Assembly (NCBI GenBank): GCA_003833135.1 | Contig: QZLH01001086.1 | Location: 16,506-36,249, forward strand | Origin: Oehlia diaphana | Lineage: Eukaryota > Glomeromycota > Glomeromycetes > Glomerales > Glomeraceae | DNA length: 19,744 nucleotides | Direction of reading: 5' to 3' | Shown here: positions 1 through 9,640 of the stretch, in pieces | How positions within the stretch are numbered: position 1 is the stretch's first letter | Layout: every line of letters starts with the position of its first letter | Notes under the pieces: generated by a model | Database searches by the model: none | Seen by the model: the letters and a program-made list of their open reading frames with translations, nothing else | Told to the model about the DNA's origin: nothing | Position numbers and translations under genes: made by a program

Positions 1-132
1 TACTATATAAGGAGAGTTTTTGTTTCCAATTAAGTAAGATGTTCTTATGTTTCTTTTTTTGTTTTTTTAGGTTGTTTAACTCCAAATGAACCTGAACTTA
101 TAGATAATTTTGGTTGCAATAGGTGGTTTTAA
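1..132 (+). CDS. 3' end of an unidentified gene (last exon, stop TAA 130-132)
   Basis: Only the tail of this gene is in the window. Bases 71-132 read as an open exon ending CLTPNEPELIDNFGCNRWF followed by TAA, and are preceded by a pyrimidine tract and AG (69-70), a good splice acceptor. Bases 3-33 are open in a frame (LYKESFCFQL) that joins this exon if 34-70 (GTAAGA...TTTTTTTAG) is removed. That intron would be only 37 bp, shorter than every other intron I reconstruct here, so the true donor may lie left of the window and 1-33 may be intron. The fragment is too short to assign a family. The gene stops about 70 bp before a repeat element starting near 200. Confidence 0.4.
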
Positions 133-468
133 TAAGGAGGGAATTTTCGTAATGTATTTGTATTTTGTTTATTTTTTTATTTTTTATTTAATTTAATAAC
201 ATCAGGAGAATAAAATAAGCGTAGATCTACAAAATAATACACGTGTGAAAAACTACGCAAATCTACACCACTCGCGATGATATACGAGTGTGAAAATTTT
301 AGAGAAATTTTCAATAGTGTAAAATAGTGTATTTTTGAAAATGACGTAGTTTTTTAGTAGTAAGAAATAATGTAGTTACCTTAACAGTAAAAATAATAAA
401 ATTTTCCTCTTTATAACTCCCATATATTTTTCTGATATTTTCTTACAATTTTGTTGTTATTTTTTTCT

Positions 469-549
469 TACACTAAGAGTCGAACTGAATACCTTCGATA
501 TAATTATTTATTTCTTTTTTGCCTACACTAAGAGTCGAACTGAATACCT
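469..549 (-). repeat. 26-bp perfect direct repeat of a tRNA 3'-half-like sequence
   Basis: Bases 469-494 and 524-549 are identical over 26 bp, a 55-bp step. On the minus strand each copy contains AGTTCGACTC, which fits the RNA polymerase III B-box core (GTTCRANNC), at 477-486 and 532-541. Only the second copy is followed by an A-box-like sequence, so the first looks like a duplicated 3' half. Confidence 0.7.
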
Positions 550-600
550 CAAGATAAATTATTAATATATTAAGTCTCGTTACCTAACCACTACACTATT
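523..600 (-). repeat. tRNA-like relic (A box and B box), minus strand
   Basis: Read on the minus strand, 598-583 is TAGTGTAGTGGTTAGG, close to a tRNA A box, and 541-532 is a B-box-like AGTTCGACTC. The spacing is about that of a tRNA with a slightly long anticodon region. The T arm pairs only imperfectly, the segment between contains the self-complementary TTAATATATTAA, and the 5' and 3' acceptor strands do not pair. I read it as a decayed tRNA or the head of a tRNA-derived SINE, not a working tRNA gene. Confidence 0.45.
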
Positions 601-689
601 TATTCTTTTTTTTAATTATTAATATTATATTTCATATTTATCTTAGAATAAAGACATGCTTAAACCTTTATATTTATTTTATATGATTT

Positions 690-1300
690 TAGTATCGTGT
701 ATTTGTGCAAATTATTAAAGTGTATTACCAAAGTTACCTATTTGTGTAAATTTTTACACAACTTTCTTCAGGTACAAAGTTTTTAAAATATTTTTAAACT
801 GTATTTTGACGTGCAGTTGTTTATTTAAATTACATATATACGCAAATTTTTAAAGTGTATAATACTGAAGCTAACTATTTATATAAAGTTTACCTTTTTT
901 AGATACAAAATTATTCAAAATATTTTAAGCTACATTTTCATATATAGGTTATACAAAATCATATGTATTTATGCTAATTTCTAAAGCGTAAATTACTGAA
1001 ACTACCTACTTGCGTAGAATTTACGAAACTTTTCAAGATACAAATCAATAAAGTATTTTTCAAATTATTTTTATGTGCAGATTACTTAAAATTGAATATT
1101 TAAGAAATTATTTCAGGATGTAAAATTTCGAAACTACCTATTCATAAATAATTTATGACACTTTTTAAGATATGTCTTATTAAATAACCATGTTTCAATT
1201 GTAATTTATACAAAACCGTATATTTATAGATTTTTACGGGGTGTAAATTTCCAGGGATTATACATATTTGACAACTTTACGCTAATATTCGCCTCATAAT
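690..1300. repeat. Degenerate tandem array, about 5 units of ~125-140 bp
   Basis: Five successive blocks start near 693, 832, 958, 1091 and 1216. They share the order: TATTTATGCAAATTTTTAAAG-like opening (shortened here), TGTAAATTACTGAAACTACC-like middle, a 'TTTACGACACTTTTCAAGATAC'-type stretch in diverged forms, then AT-rich sequence ending near TTATACAAAA. The phrase 'GAAACTACCTA' or a near variant is easy to follow in units 1, 3 and 4. Unit identity is low, so the array is old. There is no coding potential. Confidence 0.6.
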
Positions 1301-1309
1301 CTCCTGATG

Positions 1310-1989
1310 AAAGTAAAATTAGATTTATGTAAATACAAATATAGTAAACTGCAACAAATTCAGTGACCAAATCATATAAATTTCATGATAAAATCAGTGA
1401 TCAAATCATGTAAATTCCATATGAATCCCGTGCAAATTCCGTATACAAACCATATTTTTAGAGATACGGAATTGTGCATTTTTCCGTATCCTATTATGAT
1501 ACGTTATTTCTAAGGAAAAAAATCGTATAAAAACTTTATAAAAAACGTATCCAATTTTTTTATAGGGAAGGTTAATTTACCATACATCTAGCCAAGAGCA
1601 AGCATCATTTTATTTTACATGTTTTTAGATTTTTTTGCGCCATTTTGTATTGAATATCACGTAAAACGTTTATTGATTGTAAAAATCAAAAAGAGTGTAA
1701 AAAGAAATATTCAAAGTTTGAGGAAACTCAATGATACTAAAAGAAGGAAATTAATAATTGTTTAATAAAGATTTAATGAAAAGGCTTTAAAATTCTTTTA
1801 AAAATTGTGATTAAGAAGTGAAATACGAGAAATAATTGAATTATACTTTGGAAATGGAAGAACCTTTAATTTATTATTTCAGGTTTACGCTCGGTATTTT
1901 ATATACATTTATTGTTAAAAAAAATAATGAAAAAAAGTATTAATTAAATTAAATAAAAAAAAAAGATTCGTAACGTGAAAATCAAATAA
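1310..1989. other. AT-rich stretch without a gene; one short direct repeat
   Basis: I see no coding sequence here. Bases 1361-1394 and 1395-1428 are two adjacent copies of a ~34-bp unit beginning CAGTGAYCAAATCAT. Around 1436-1560 the words CGTAT and CCGTAT recur in both orientations, suggesting a small foldback remnant, but clear ends are missing. Confidence 0.5.
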
Positions 1990-2700
1990 ATGAAAAAAAA
2001 TATTTTGAAACGAAAAAAGAAAATTAATGCTTGTTGTAGTACTGAAACTCATTTCCTGATCCTTGAGTTCCCGATATCGCAGCAGTAAGATTTAAATTTT
2101 TTTTTAAAAAAAAAAATTAGTAAGAATTAAATAGAAAAATATTATTTCAAACTCAAAAAAATTGAAAATTGGCGCTTACCATAATGTCGTAGTGGTAAGA
2201 GCATCTCCCAACCCGTGAGTTCTAAATCTTAAAAGACGAAAGAAAAAATTAGTAAAAAAAATCAAATAGAAAAAAAAAATATTATTTCGAAACAAAAAAA
2301 AATTGACGAAAAAATAAATTTTGTCGTATAATCATGAAGGCGCAGCAATGATTTTCAGAAATATATGGCTTGTACAACATCTTTGTTGCATAAAAAAAAA
2401 ATAAAAATAACAGAAATAAAAAATTAGAATGAGAGAATCAGCGCTTGCAGCAGTAAGAGTGCCATCTGAAGTCTGAACTGCAAGTTCTCGATCCTAAAAA
2501 AATTTTAGAAAAAATATTATTTCAATATGAAAAAAAATTGAAATTGGCGCTTACCATAGTACCACGTCTCACAGTTGATCCTAAAAGTCGAGAAAAAAAT
2601 CATTAAAATTAAATAGAGAAGTAATCAAGTTAAAAAGAAAAATTGTGAAAGCAAATTAGTGCTTACAGTTTCACCAAAGTATCAAATCTGACATAAAGAA
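1990..2700 (+). repeat. Decayed array of tRNA-like units with A-rich spacers
   Basis: A composite unit recurs at roughly 2024, 2172, 2437, 2544 and 2652. Each begins with a variant of TTGGCGCTTACCATAGTA, continues with a tRNA-like block, and ends in an A-rich tail containing ATTATTTCAAA and AAAAAAATTG before the next unit. In the 2172 unit GTAGTGGTAAGAGC resembles an A box and GAGTTCTAAATC a B box. In the 2437 unit GCAGTAAGAGTGCC and AGTTCTCGATCC do so. Head plus A-rich tail is the layout of tRNA-derived SINEs. Here they are lined up in one orientation and much diverged. Confidence 0.5.
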
Positions 2701-3548
2701 GAGAAGAATGATAATAATTTTTTGGTCTTGAAAAACCACACTGTCCACACACTTTAACTAGTTTTCTTATATTAACTTAGTTATTTTTATTCGATTAAAT
2801 TAAAGATTCATAATAATGATTCATAATTGTAATACTTAATACACGTTACATATAAAACAATTATTAAAAGAATGACTATTTAAAATAATTTTCATCATTA
2901 TTCTATTGTAAAGAATCAAATGCTGTAATGCTTTTTATAAAAAAGTCTATTCGACAAATATATTTAAAAATAATGGTATGGTACAAATTAAAACATCTAA
3001 TTATCTATCTAATTATTTTATGATCGAGTTCCATCGTGTGCTATTTCACACAAAATATAATAAACTAATAAAGTGCTATCTACTAGAGTATGAATTTTGA
3101 AAACATTTTAAACTCTAACTCGCTCATAAATTAGTAAACTCCATCCCTATCTATTTACCTGATATTTTTTCTGATTATTTAAATTATTTCTCTAATAGTA
3201 TTGATACAAAATATTACTCAAAATACTTTTTTGTTATTATTAAAAACAATCTTCAAAATAATTTTATTCAGAATTTGATTTGTCAAAAATAAAGGACCAT
3301 TTTATTTTCAAAAGGATAAGAGTCAAGAATTTGATTTTAAAGAATAGGAATGATTTCACTGCTGGTAAAGATTTATTTTTTATTATAAAGATCAAGTGAA
3401 GAATTTCGATTATTCGTGACGTTAACCAATATAAATACCACCGTACAATATCTAATAATATTAGTCAATGCAATAATTATACATATTAAACATATCAATC
3501 AACCATGCATGTAACAGTAGTAACCCCAATTTTTTTACTATGATCGAT
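2701..3548. other. AT-rich intergenic stretch, nothing recognised
   Basis: I find no open frame with coding character, no terminal inverted repeats and no tandem repeat. A small GTGTG/CACAC hairpin lies near 3036-3052. This is probably old intergenic or decayed repeat DNA. Confidence 0.5.
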
Positions 3549-3557
3549 ATATTATAA

Positions 3558-3709
3558 GAGGTTCCTTAATGTACAGTGGGGTGTACGATATTAACGTACG
3601 AACTGGCCGGAATTAACGTTAACGCTATCACGTGCAAGTGCATAACTCCTAAACTCGGGCCAGTTCGTACGTTAATATCGTACACCCTCACTGTACATTA
3701 AGGACGCCC
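3558..3709. mobile_element. MITE, Mutator-like (MULE) type, with 9-bp target duplication
   Basis: This 152-bp element is almost all inverted repeat. Bases 3563-3607 and the reverse complement of 3660-3704 match nearly perfectly, with one small G-run difference, leaving a central loop of about 52 bp. The outermost 5 bp (GAGGT against GGGCG) are less alike. It is flanked by the exact 9-bp direct repeat ATATTATAA at 3549-3557 and 3710-3718. Long terminal inverted repeats starting with G and a 9-bp duplication are the hallmarks of Mutator-like elements. It is too short to code for a transposase, so it is non-autonomous. The loop contains CTGGCCGGAATTAACG and a CACGTG. Confidence 0.78.
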
Positions 3710-3744
3710 ATATTATAAATCGAGGTGCAGTTTAATATTTGAAT

Positions 3745-3815
3745 TATAATTCCGGCCAAAATTTCCTTAATTCCGGCCAAATTCGTAATGCCGGCCTAAA
3801 ATCGGTTAAAATTGA
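3745..3815. repeat. Three tandem copies of an AATTCCGGCCAAAATT-like motif
   Basis: Just right of the MULE-type MITE, the core TTCCGGCC or TGCCGGCC occurs three times at ~20-bp steps, near 3749-3756, 3770-3777 and 3788-3796, each flanked by AATT or AAAATT. Related motifs occur at 7749-7783 and inside the hAT MITE at 18632-18964. Function is unknown. It may be a leftover end of a repeat family or a protein-binding array. Confidence 0.55.
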
Positions 3816-4007
3816 AAATGTGCAGTGATTGATATTGTAAATAAACTTACAACTTTATACTCGATAAGAAATATTAAAAATTTGACCTTCATGGTTATTT
3901 ATTTGTAAACTTATAATTGCATGTTTAAATATATATATGTGTACGTATTTATGAAGCATACTATTTAAATAAAAAATGTCATATTTCAATTATAACTATA
4001 AATTGTT

Positions 4008-6708
4008 TTAAAGTTCTGTCTGTATAGCTGATAATAGTGTTCTTACAAATTCACAAAGAGTACTATAAGTTGGTGGTTCTCCAAGTATAGTATCAACCGT
4101 CCAATTAACGACATCGCCACTTTCGAGAGATATATTTTGTTCAAAGGCTTCATTGTGTTTTTCACTAAATACCTATATTTTCGATTTTTAATTATAATTA
4201 TTATTTTATAAAAAATTAATAATTCATTAATAAATATCTCACCTCGATGGTATAATAAACATTTCTATCATCTCCGGTGGTCTCGCCTAATCCTTTATTA
4301 GTTTTAGGTTTTTCGTTAACCTTTAGTCTCTCGACGCGAGTTAATTGATAAGTGAAAGTTTCGCTAACTTTCTTTGTCGTAGCTTTTTTGAAATCAATAG
4401 ATTTGACTTCAAGATATCTAACGAGTGTGTCAAATGCTGGTCCTTTTTTACTTTTGATTTTCTTATCGACATTTTCAAATGCGATCGTTGAGACTTCATT
4501 TGGGTTAACTGATATCCTTTTGCTAAATGTAGTAAATGGTTCTACATCATGACGAATAGCACGTCTTGTGGCTAAATTTATCGCAATATCAGATTTTCTG
4601 AATAAAAAAATTCAAAAAGTTTTAAAAGATAATCATTATTTAAAAACGATAAAAAAAATTAAAACTTACAAATTTAACATTGTCCAATCTATGTTTACAA
4701 GAGGTTCCCATTCTGATCCAACTTTAACTAAAGAAGCGTTGGATCTATTAACACGCATGTAAACTTCACTAAATTCATCATTTGGCGAATTTCTTGCGTC
4801 CGCTTTTATTTCAAAATACTCAATATAATCCTTTTTTTTATCCGGACTAAAAAAACTATCGAATCTCTTGTTGGTTGAGTTATCGTGTGTCACACTACGA
4901 AATATTTTATAAACGTTTTATTTATAAATTTCGAAATTTTTTTTTTTTAAAAAAAAATATATAAAAAAATAAATTGAAGAACTTACTCTTCATCAAATCT
5001 TGATTTGATATTATATTTTGAAATTATACTCTCCAAATCATCAAAATTCCAAAATTTTCCTTTAACTTCATCAGTTTTACTGAACATCGATTTCCCCAAG
5101 CTAATTAAATAATTAATTGAGGTTAACCATATTTTTGAAATAATATCCTTTAAAATTTATTTACCTTCCATATAAACGTACTTCTCCCTGATGTACGCGC
5201 ACATACTCTAGTCTTAATATGTAAAATATGATGGATTAATATCAAATGGTATTAGAATATAATGTATTTTTAATTGATATTAAATACCCTTTTGTCAGCA
5301 CATCGCTCATCCTAGCGAGATTATAACTCTTAATCCTGTAATAATAATATAAAGTAAGTAATAATGAATAATTTAACAATTAAGAAATAAAATGTAACAT
5401 ACTTTTTATCGAGAGCCAACCTTTCAGACTTTTCCAAACTTTTCGAATTAGGTTCATTTATATAGTGCGAAAGTATACAAACATCATTAAAATAATCCAT
5501 TGCTGCATCTTTAAAATATGGATGATTGTTAGGGAGACGGAAACCGACTTTGAAATGTGCATGTACATTTGAAAAATGTACTAGTGGAACGCGTTTATGG
5601 TTAAGAGTTTCTCGAAGCTGATTTTAAAAGTAAATAAAAAGTTAAATAATGGACCAACATTTTTAAGTCAATTATTACAATGTTAAATTAAAAAATTTTC
5701 ATACATAATTCTTTTCTATTTGTCCTAATTTACGATACGCCTTTTCAATATCTTTACGTTTACCTTTGTTGAATTCTATCCTCTATAAAGAAATTTCAAA
5801 TAAAGTTAATGTTATGGAAACGTAAAAATTAATATACATACTTAATAAATATATAATTACTCTGTCATCATATGAGATTTCACCATCAACATTACAACTT
5901 TTACAAATATCTCTCCAATAATCGACATGGGTAAATGGTCTCCATTGATCCTTTCCAAATAAACCATCTAACTCGGCAGGTACTCTTATTTGAGAATTAA
6001 ATATGTATATTCCTTTTAAACCTACGGGAATTTCTTCTTCCTTTTTTTCAATCATAAGAGGAACAGTTTCCTTAATAGGTGGAGGTTTACCAGGAGCTGA
6101 TTTTTCAAATTTGGGTTCTTTTTTCTTATAACGAGGCACGGCATAGCTTTGCTTTTCAGACTATGAATATAAAATGCATACCAAGGATGTATTGATAAGA
6201 CTAAATTTAGAAGTATAAAACTTAATTATAATTTTTTTTATATACCTTTGACTTGAGAAGTTCGAATATATAATCACGCCTATTACCGTAAATAATTATT
6301 AATTAATATAAACTATTTATTTAAAATTAAAAATATATTACAACTTACGTTTTATTTAATTCATCATAGTCGGTGCCTTTTATATCGAATAACTGTCAGT
6401 TTAAAAAAAAAATATATATATTATTATATATACAGTATATAAGCCATGTATATGTAATATTGTATATTTCGAAAGTAATAAATATGCTAATACATAAATG
6501 CAAACCTTCTTTTCCCTTATGTATTCGACTTTTACATCATGATCATCCTCAAGTTTTCTATCAAAAAAATTTATAAATAAACAAAAGGGTATAGTTACAA
6601 AAAAGTAAATATAACTTACCGACATTCCTCCTCTATTAATTTAATTTCTTCCTCACTATACGCCCAAAATGTTATAATACTGTATGAAATTTCTTCCGTA
6701 TTTTCCAT
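4008..6708 (-). CDS. Intact 13-exon gene, 588 aa; KH-like N terminus, otherwise unknown
   Basis: Exons on the minus strand: 6708-6620, 6557-6506, 6392-6349, 6279-6246, 6160-5861, 5782-5705, 5617-5403, 5335-5288, 5212-5165, 5100-4987, 4894-4670, 4597-4243, 4172-4008. All twelve introns are GT-AG, 62-113 bp, mostly GTAAGT, GTATGT or GTAAAT donors, and all phases agree with no internal stop, giving 1,767 coding bases. The start follows an A-run (plus-strand T 6709-6719). Residues 1-73 (MENTEEISYSII..., then VKVEYIREKKLFDIKGTDYD) have the charged helix/strand pattern of a KH-like RNA-binding fold, though I see no clear GxxG loop. Residues ~74-116 are a Lys/Glu/Pro-rich linker. Residues ~120-588 form a large region with conserved-looking stretches such as VRVHQGEVRLYGSLGK (291-306) and FWNFDDLESIISKYNIKSRF, ending in TLLSAIQTEL. 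The layout recalls fungal proteins with a KH-like start and a large uncharacterised C-terminal domain (possibly DUF7905, from memory, unchecked). No signal peptide or membrane segment is seen. RNA binding is inference. Confidence 0.85.
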
Positions 6709-7194
6709 TTTTTTTTTTTATAAAATATTTTTATTGGTGATATTTTAAATAGGTTATAAGGCGGGAATTTTATGTATTTATATATATATTTTTTGTACCA
6801 ATGATAAATCACGTGAATCAGGAATTGATACATATTTTCGGTTAGATTAGATTATATAAACAACAATAACCAACAATACTAACAATAACATAATAACATA
6901 TGCACCTTGTCAATCTCCCCAATTTCGAGAACAAATACAACAAAAAGACCATTTATCCCAAAAGTTTATAATAATAAATTACTAGATATGAAAACAAAAG
7001 TAAAAATAATAATCTAGAATAAAAAACAATGACAAAATATTTCCATTTAATATAAGAAAAGAAATCCGAAAAACAAATCTGTTTAGTAACTTAGTATAAC
7101 ATTTTTAAAGTTTAATCCTTTATGACTTTTTTAAAAATTGTTTCATATTTATACTATTTTTATTAATTGTTAATTCGCCGTTCATACAAAGTTC
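6709..7194. other. Upstream region of the 13-exon gene
   Basis: This presumably holds the promoter of the minus-strand gene. It is AT-rich, with a CAA/AAC-rich stretch at 6860-6900 and the palindrome TCACGTGA at 6809-6816. No other gene is visible. Confidence 0.4.
6809..6816. promoter_or_regulatory. TCACGTGA palindrome ~100 bp upstream of the 13-exon gene
   Basis: TCACGTGA is a perfect 8-bp palindrome and the classic site of Cbf1/Pho4-type basic helix-loop-helix factors in yeasts. It lies 101 bp upstream of the predicted ATG. Caution: CACGTG also occurs near 3629, 7790 and 12009 beside repeat sequence, so it could equally be repeat-derived. Confidence 0.25.
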
Positions 7195-7344
7195 ATTAGT
7201 CCGAAGTATAACGACGGACTACTTTTGATGACGTCATCTCCGGATGTGATAATTCCCAATTAATTCTGTTCATCTCAGAAACTGAACCTATTTTCCTTAG
7301 ATAACAAATTTTGTAATTTAACTACTACTTCGTGCGGACTTAAT
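7195..7344. mobile_element. Possible small inverted-repeat element with palindromic core
   Basis: ATTAGTCCG at 7195-7203 and CGGACTTAAT at 7335-7344 are near-perfect inverted ends of a ~150-bp stretch. Inside, AGTCCG and CGGACT (7198-7220) form a hairpin, and GATGACGTCATC (7227-7238) is a perfect 12-bp palindrome. No target duplication is apparent, so this is only a candidate MITE remnant. Confidence 0.3.
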
Positions 7345-8029
7345 AACGGTTTACATTTTCCTACAAAGCTACAAAGTATAAAGCATGAAGATGTAAAAAA
7401 GAGTATAGGCTAAGAACTATGATGATCTGGGTCAGATGACATTCATATCACCTAAATTGGTAAGCTTGTATGAAATAACATTAGTTATTTTCATATGAAC
7501 ATCGCATAACTATTTCAGCCACATAACTTGATTTTATGATTAACTTACCGAATTTTTTAATTACTTGTACATTTTCAATATTAAAATGTTTGACTAAAAT
7601 TGCCACAATTTTTTTATTGGTGAATAAATTTCCTTAATTATAGGAAAACTATTTAAGCTAATTCCTTAATTGTAATAATATAATTCAGTTATTCGCAATT
7701 AAAAAGCGCCCATTTAACATATAATCAAAACATATAATCACAATATATATAATTTCAGCCAAATTTTATAATTCCGGCCAAAATTAAAAATCACGTGACT
7801 CCGATAAATAAATGGCACACTCTTTTTTAACAAAATTTTTTCAATATACTCTTAAAAGATTTATTTTTTAGTTCTTTATAATTTTTTGGATATTTAATTA
7901 TTTGTAAAGTATTATCCTAATAAGCATTCATATTATTAATATTATCATATAATCTGTAATTAATCAAAAGATATTATATCTTATATTGTATATGCTAATA
8001 ATTTAAATTTAAATTAAAAAATTAGAAAA
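7345..8029. other. AT-rich gene-free stretch with one GGCC motif pair
   Basis: No gene is recognised. Bases 7749-7783 hold AATTTCAGCCAAATTTT followed by AATTCCGGCCAAAATT, the motif also present at 3745-3815 and 18776-18830, and a CACGTG lies just after it near 7790. Confidence 0.45.
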
Positions 8030-8312
8030 CTAAGTCCTTTTTTATTGAATGCCAAGCCATTTTAATTAAATACTAAGCATTTTTTTTTTGTTAAATACAA
8101 AGCCATTTTGTTAAATCCTAAGCTTTCATTTTTGTCAAACATTAAGCCACTTTTGTTAAATGCTAACATTTTTTGTCAAATACGAAGCCTTTTTTGTTAA
8201 ACACTAAGCCTCTTTTGTTAAATGCTAACATTTTTTGTTAAATATTAAGAGTCATATTTATTTAAATTTTAAGCCTTTTTTTATTAAGTACCAAGCCACT
8301 TTCTGTTAAATA
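8030..8312. repeat. Minisatellite, about 13 units of 20-25 bp
   Basis: The unit is roughly CTAAGCC-T(4-7)-GTTAAATA. About thirteen units follow head to tail with variable T-run length, which accounts for the 20-25 bp spread. Conserved words are AAGCC and TTAAAT. Two spaced units share the same variant (CTAACATTTTTTGT-AAAT), as does a preceding GTTAAATG, hinting at duplication of a two- or three-unit block. Not a CRISPR: units abut with no unique spacers. Confidence 0.8.
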
Positions 8313-8569
8313 TTTAGTTCTTTTATTAATCAAAGTAGAATAAATCAGCTAAAAATAAAAATTCTAATTAATATAGATATTTGTTATTAATCATTACAAA
8401 TCAGTATTTTTCTGATTTATAGTTACTACAATTTATAATTAATAGCAGATATTGATGTTAATTAAAGTTCTAATTTATAGCCAATTCTTATTAATTCTAA
8501 TATGTTTTACTTTAATTAGTAACTTTTTTGTTTAATAAAAATTGGCTTAATACTGATAATTTGGCTTAG

Positions 8570-8850
8570 TTTCAAATACTTGCATCATCAATAAATAATG
8601 GAATTGACTTATTTGATGATAATAACCTTGAAGTTAATTTTAAAATATTAATGAGATTGAAGAAACTGTAGATTTAGAAGGAATAAATAATCAAGAAATA
8701 GAAATTAAAAATTTTATTGATTTATAAAAAAGTTTATTAAATAATAATAAAAAGGATGAAAAAGAAAATGAAGTATAATGACCATGGAGACTTAAATTAG
8801 ATGTTGATGAATTAATAAATAAGTGTAGTTTGATGAATCAATTTAATTAG
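8570..8850 (+). pseudogene. Decayed coding remnant, acidic C-terminal tail (possibly transposase)
   Basis: The frame from about 8573 reads FQILASSINNGIDLFDDNN then LEVNF. After a one-base shift near 8640 it continues INEIEETVDLEGINNQEIEI, KNFIDL, stop, KSLLNNNKKDEKENEV, two stops, PWRLKLDVDELINKCSLMNQFN and a TAG. The three in-frame stops and the shift make it non-functional, but its protein-like composition persists. Acidic, Asn-rich tails ending in a short conserved block occur in pogo/Tigger-like transposases, so that is a possible origin; this is inference. The minisatellite lies upstream. Confidence 0.5.
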
Positions 8851-9017
8851 TTTTCTATTTTTATTAATTATTATTTTATTATTTTATAGACAAATTTTTT
8901 ATTTTAAAAGATAGGTTAAAATAAAGTTTAAAATATTACATTTTGTTATAAAAAGTTTATAATTTTGTAATTATTTTATAATAAAAAGACAATGCAATAT
9001 TAAAAATTAATTCCAAA

Positions 9018-9640
9018 ACACCGGCGACTGAATATCGAATTTCACTAACTGAAGAATCCAACCGAATTGCATGAGAATGTGAAGAGGATTTTAATGTTAT
9101 AGTGGATTTGTTAAAAGATAGTTATCCGTTAGATGAACCTACATCTAAGAAAGTGTCACGCGGAAGAAAAAAATCAAGAAAAATAATCGTGAAATTATGT
9201 ATCACAGGCTGTGACCCGTTCATTTGCATTTATTTTTGCGTGGTGCGTCGTTCTATTATTGTATTAATAAAAATTTTTCTTGGCATACCATCGGTCCCAC
9301 AAATTTATTGCCAATTTGAATTATATTCAAAAAAGTATTATCAATATTAAAAGTATTACCAATAATCTCATCAGAACTTGAATTATTGAAGCAACGCGTT
9401 ACCAAGCTTGAGACGGACTGAACGTGAAGTTGAAACAAATTATAGAAGAAATCTCCAGGCGTGAAGCTAAGATCACTGAACTCTTGTCTGGAGTCGAGGA
9501 ACTTTTGTTGAGCTTAGTCAGCTTACTGAAAACAAGCTTAGTCTCAATAAACAAGAGCGATATATGATTACTGAGAAGTTGCGAAATCAGAACAGGATTA
9601 CTCTGCGGTGATTGAGACTTGGGCAAATACCTTAAAGTAT
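9018..9640 (+). pseudogene. Decayed gene with coiled-coil-like tail, several stops and frameshifts
   Basis: From 9018 the frame reads TPATEYRISLTEESNRIA, TGA (9072-9074), then ECEEDFNVIVDLLKDSYPLD and a basic EPTSKKVSRGRKKSRK segment. After an unclear stretch, ~9378-9410 reads ELLKQRVTKLETD, and a shifted frame reads VKLKQIIEEISRREAKITEL (about 9424-9483) and goes on LLSGVEELLLSLVSLLKTSL to a TGA near 9568. Heptad-like Leu/Ile/Val spacing suggests a coiled coil, a style common in Rhizophagus hypothetical genes. At least one stop and two frame changes break it. Family unknown. Confidence 0.5.

Larger units (their letters stand above)
200..1309. mobile_element. Repeat-built element with short terminal inverted repeats
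   Basis: The sequence CATCAGGAGA opens at 200 and its exact reverse complement closes at 1309. Further in, both ends carry related sequence (left 'ATAAGCGTA', right reverse complement 'ATTAGCGTA'), so the ends form an imperfect inverted repeat. The inside is not coding. It holds tRNA-like copies (469-600) and a degenerate tandem array (690-1300). I see no target-site duplication, so the superfamily is unassigned and the outer limits are tentative. A chance 10-bp match is possible, but the shared inner motif argues against it. Confidence 0.45.

Noticed and set aside
523..600. Functional tRNA gene
   Set aside because: A and B boxes are present but the acceptor strands do not pair and the T arm has mismatches.
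4352..4762. Two short plus-strand open frames
   Set aside because: They lie opposite exons 11-12 of the intact minus-strand gene and have no independent protein character.
6373..6625. Overlapping short frames on both strands
   Set aside because: They run through introns and low-complexity TA sequence of the 13-exon gene.
7227..7238. GATGACGTCATC as a cAMP-response-type regulatory site
   Set aside because: No gene start lies nearby and it sits inside a probable inverted-repeat element.
8030..8312. CRISPR-like repeat array
   Set aside because: Repeat units abut with no unique spacers, lengths vary, and the setting is eukaryotic.
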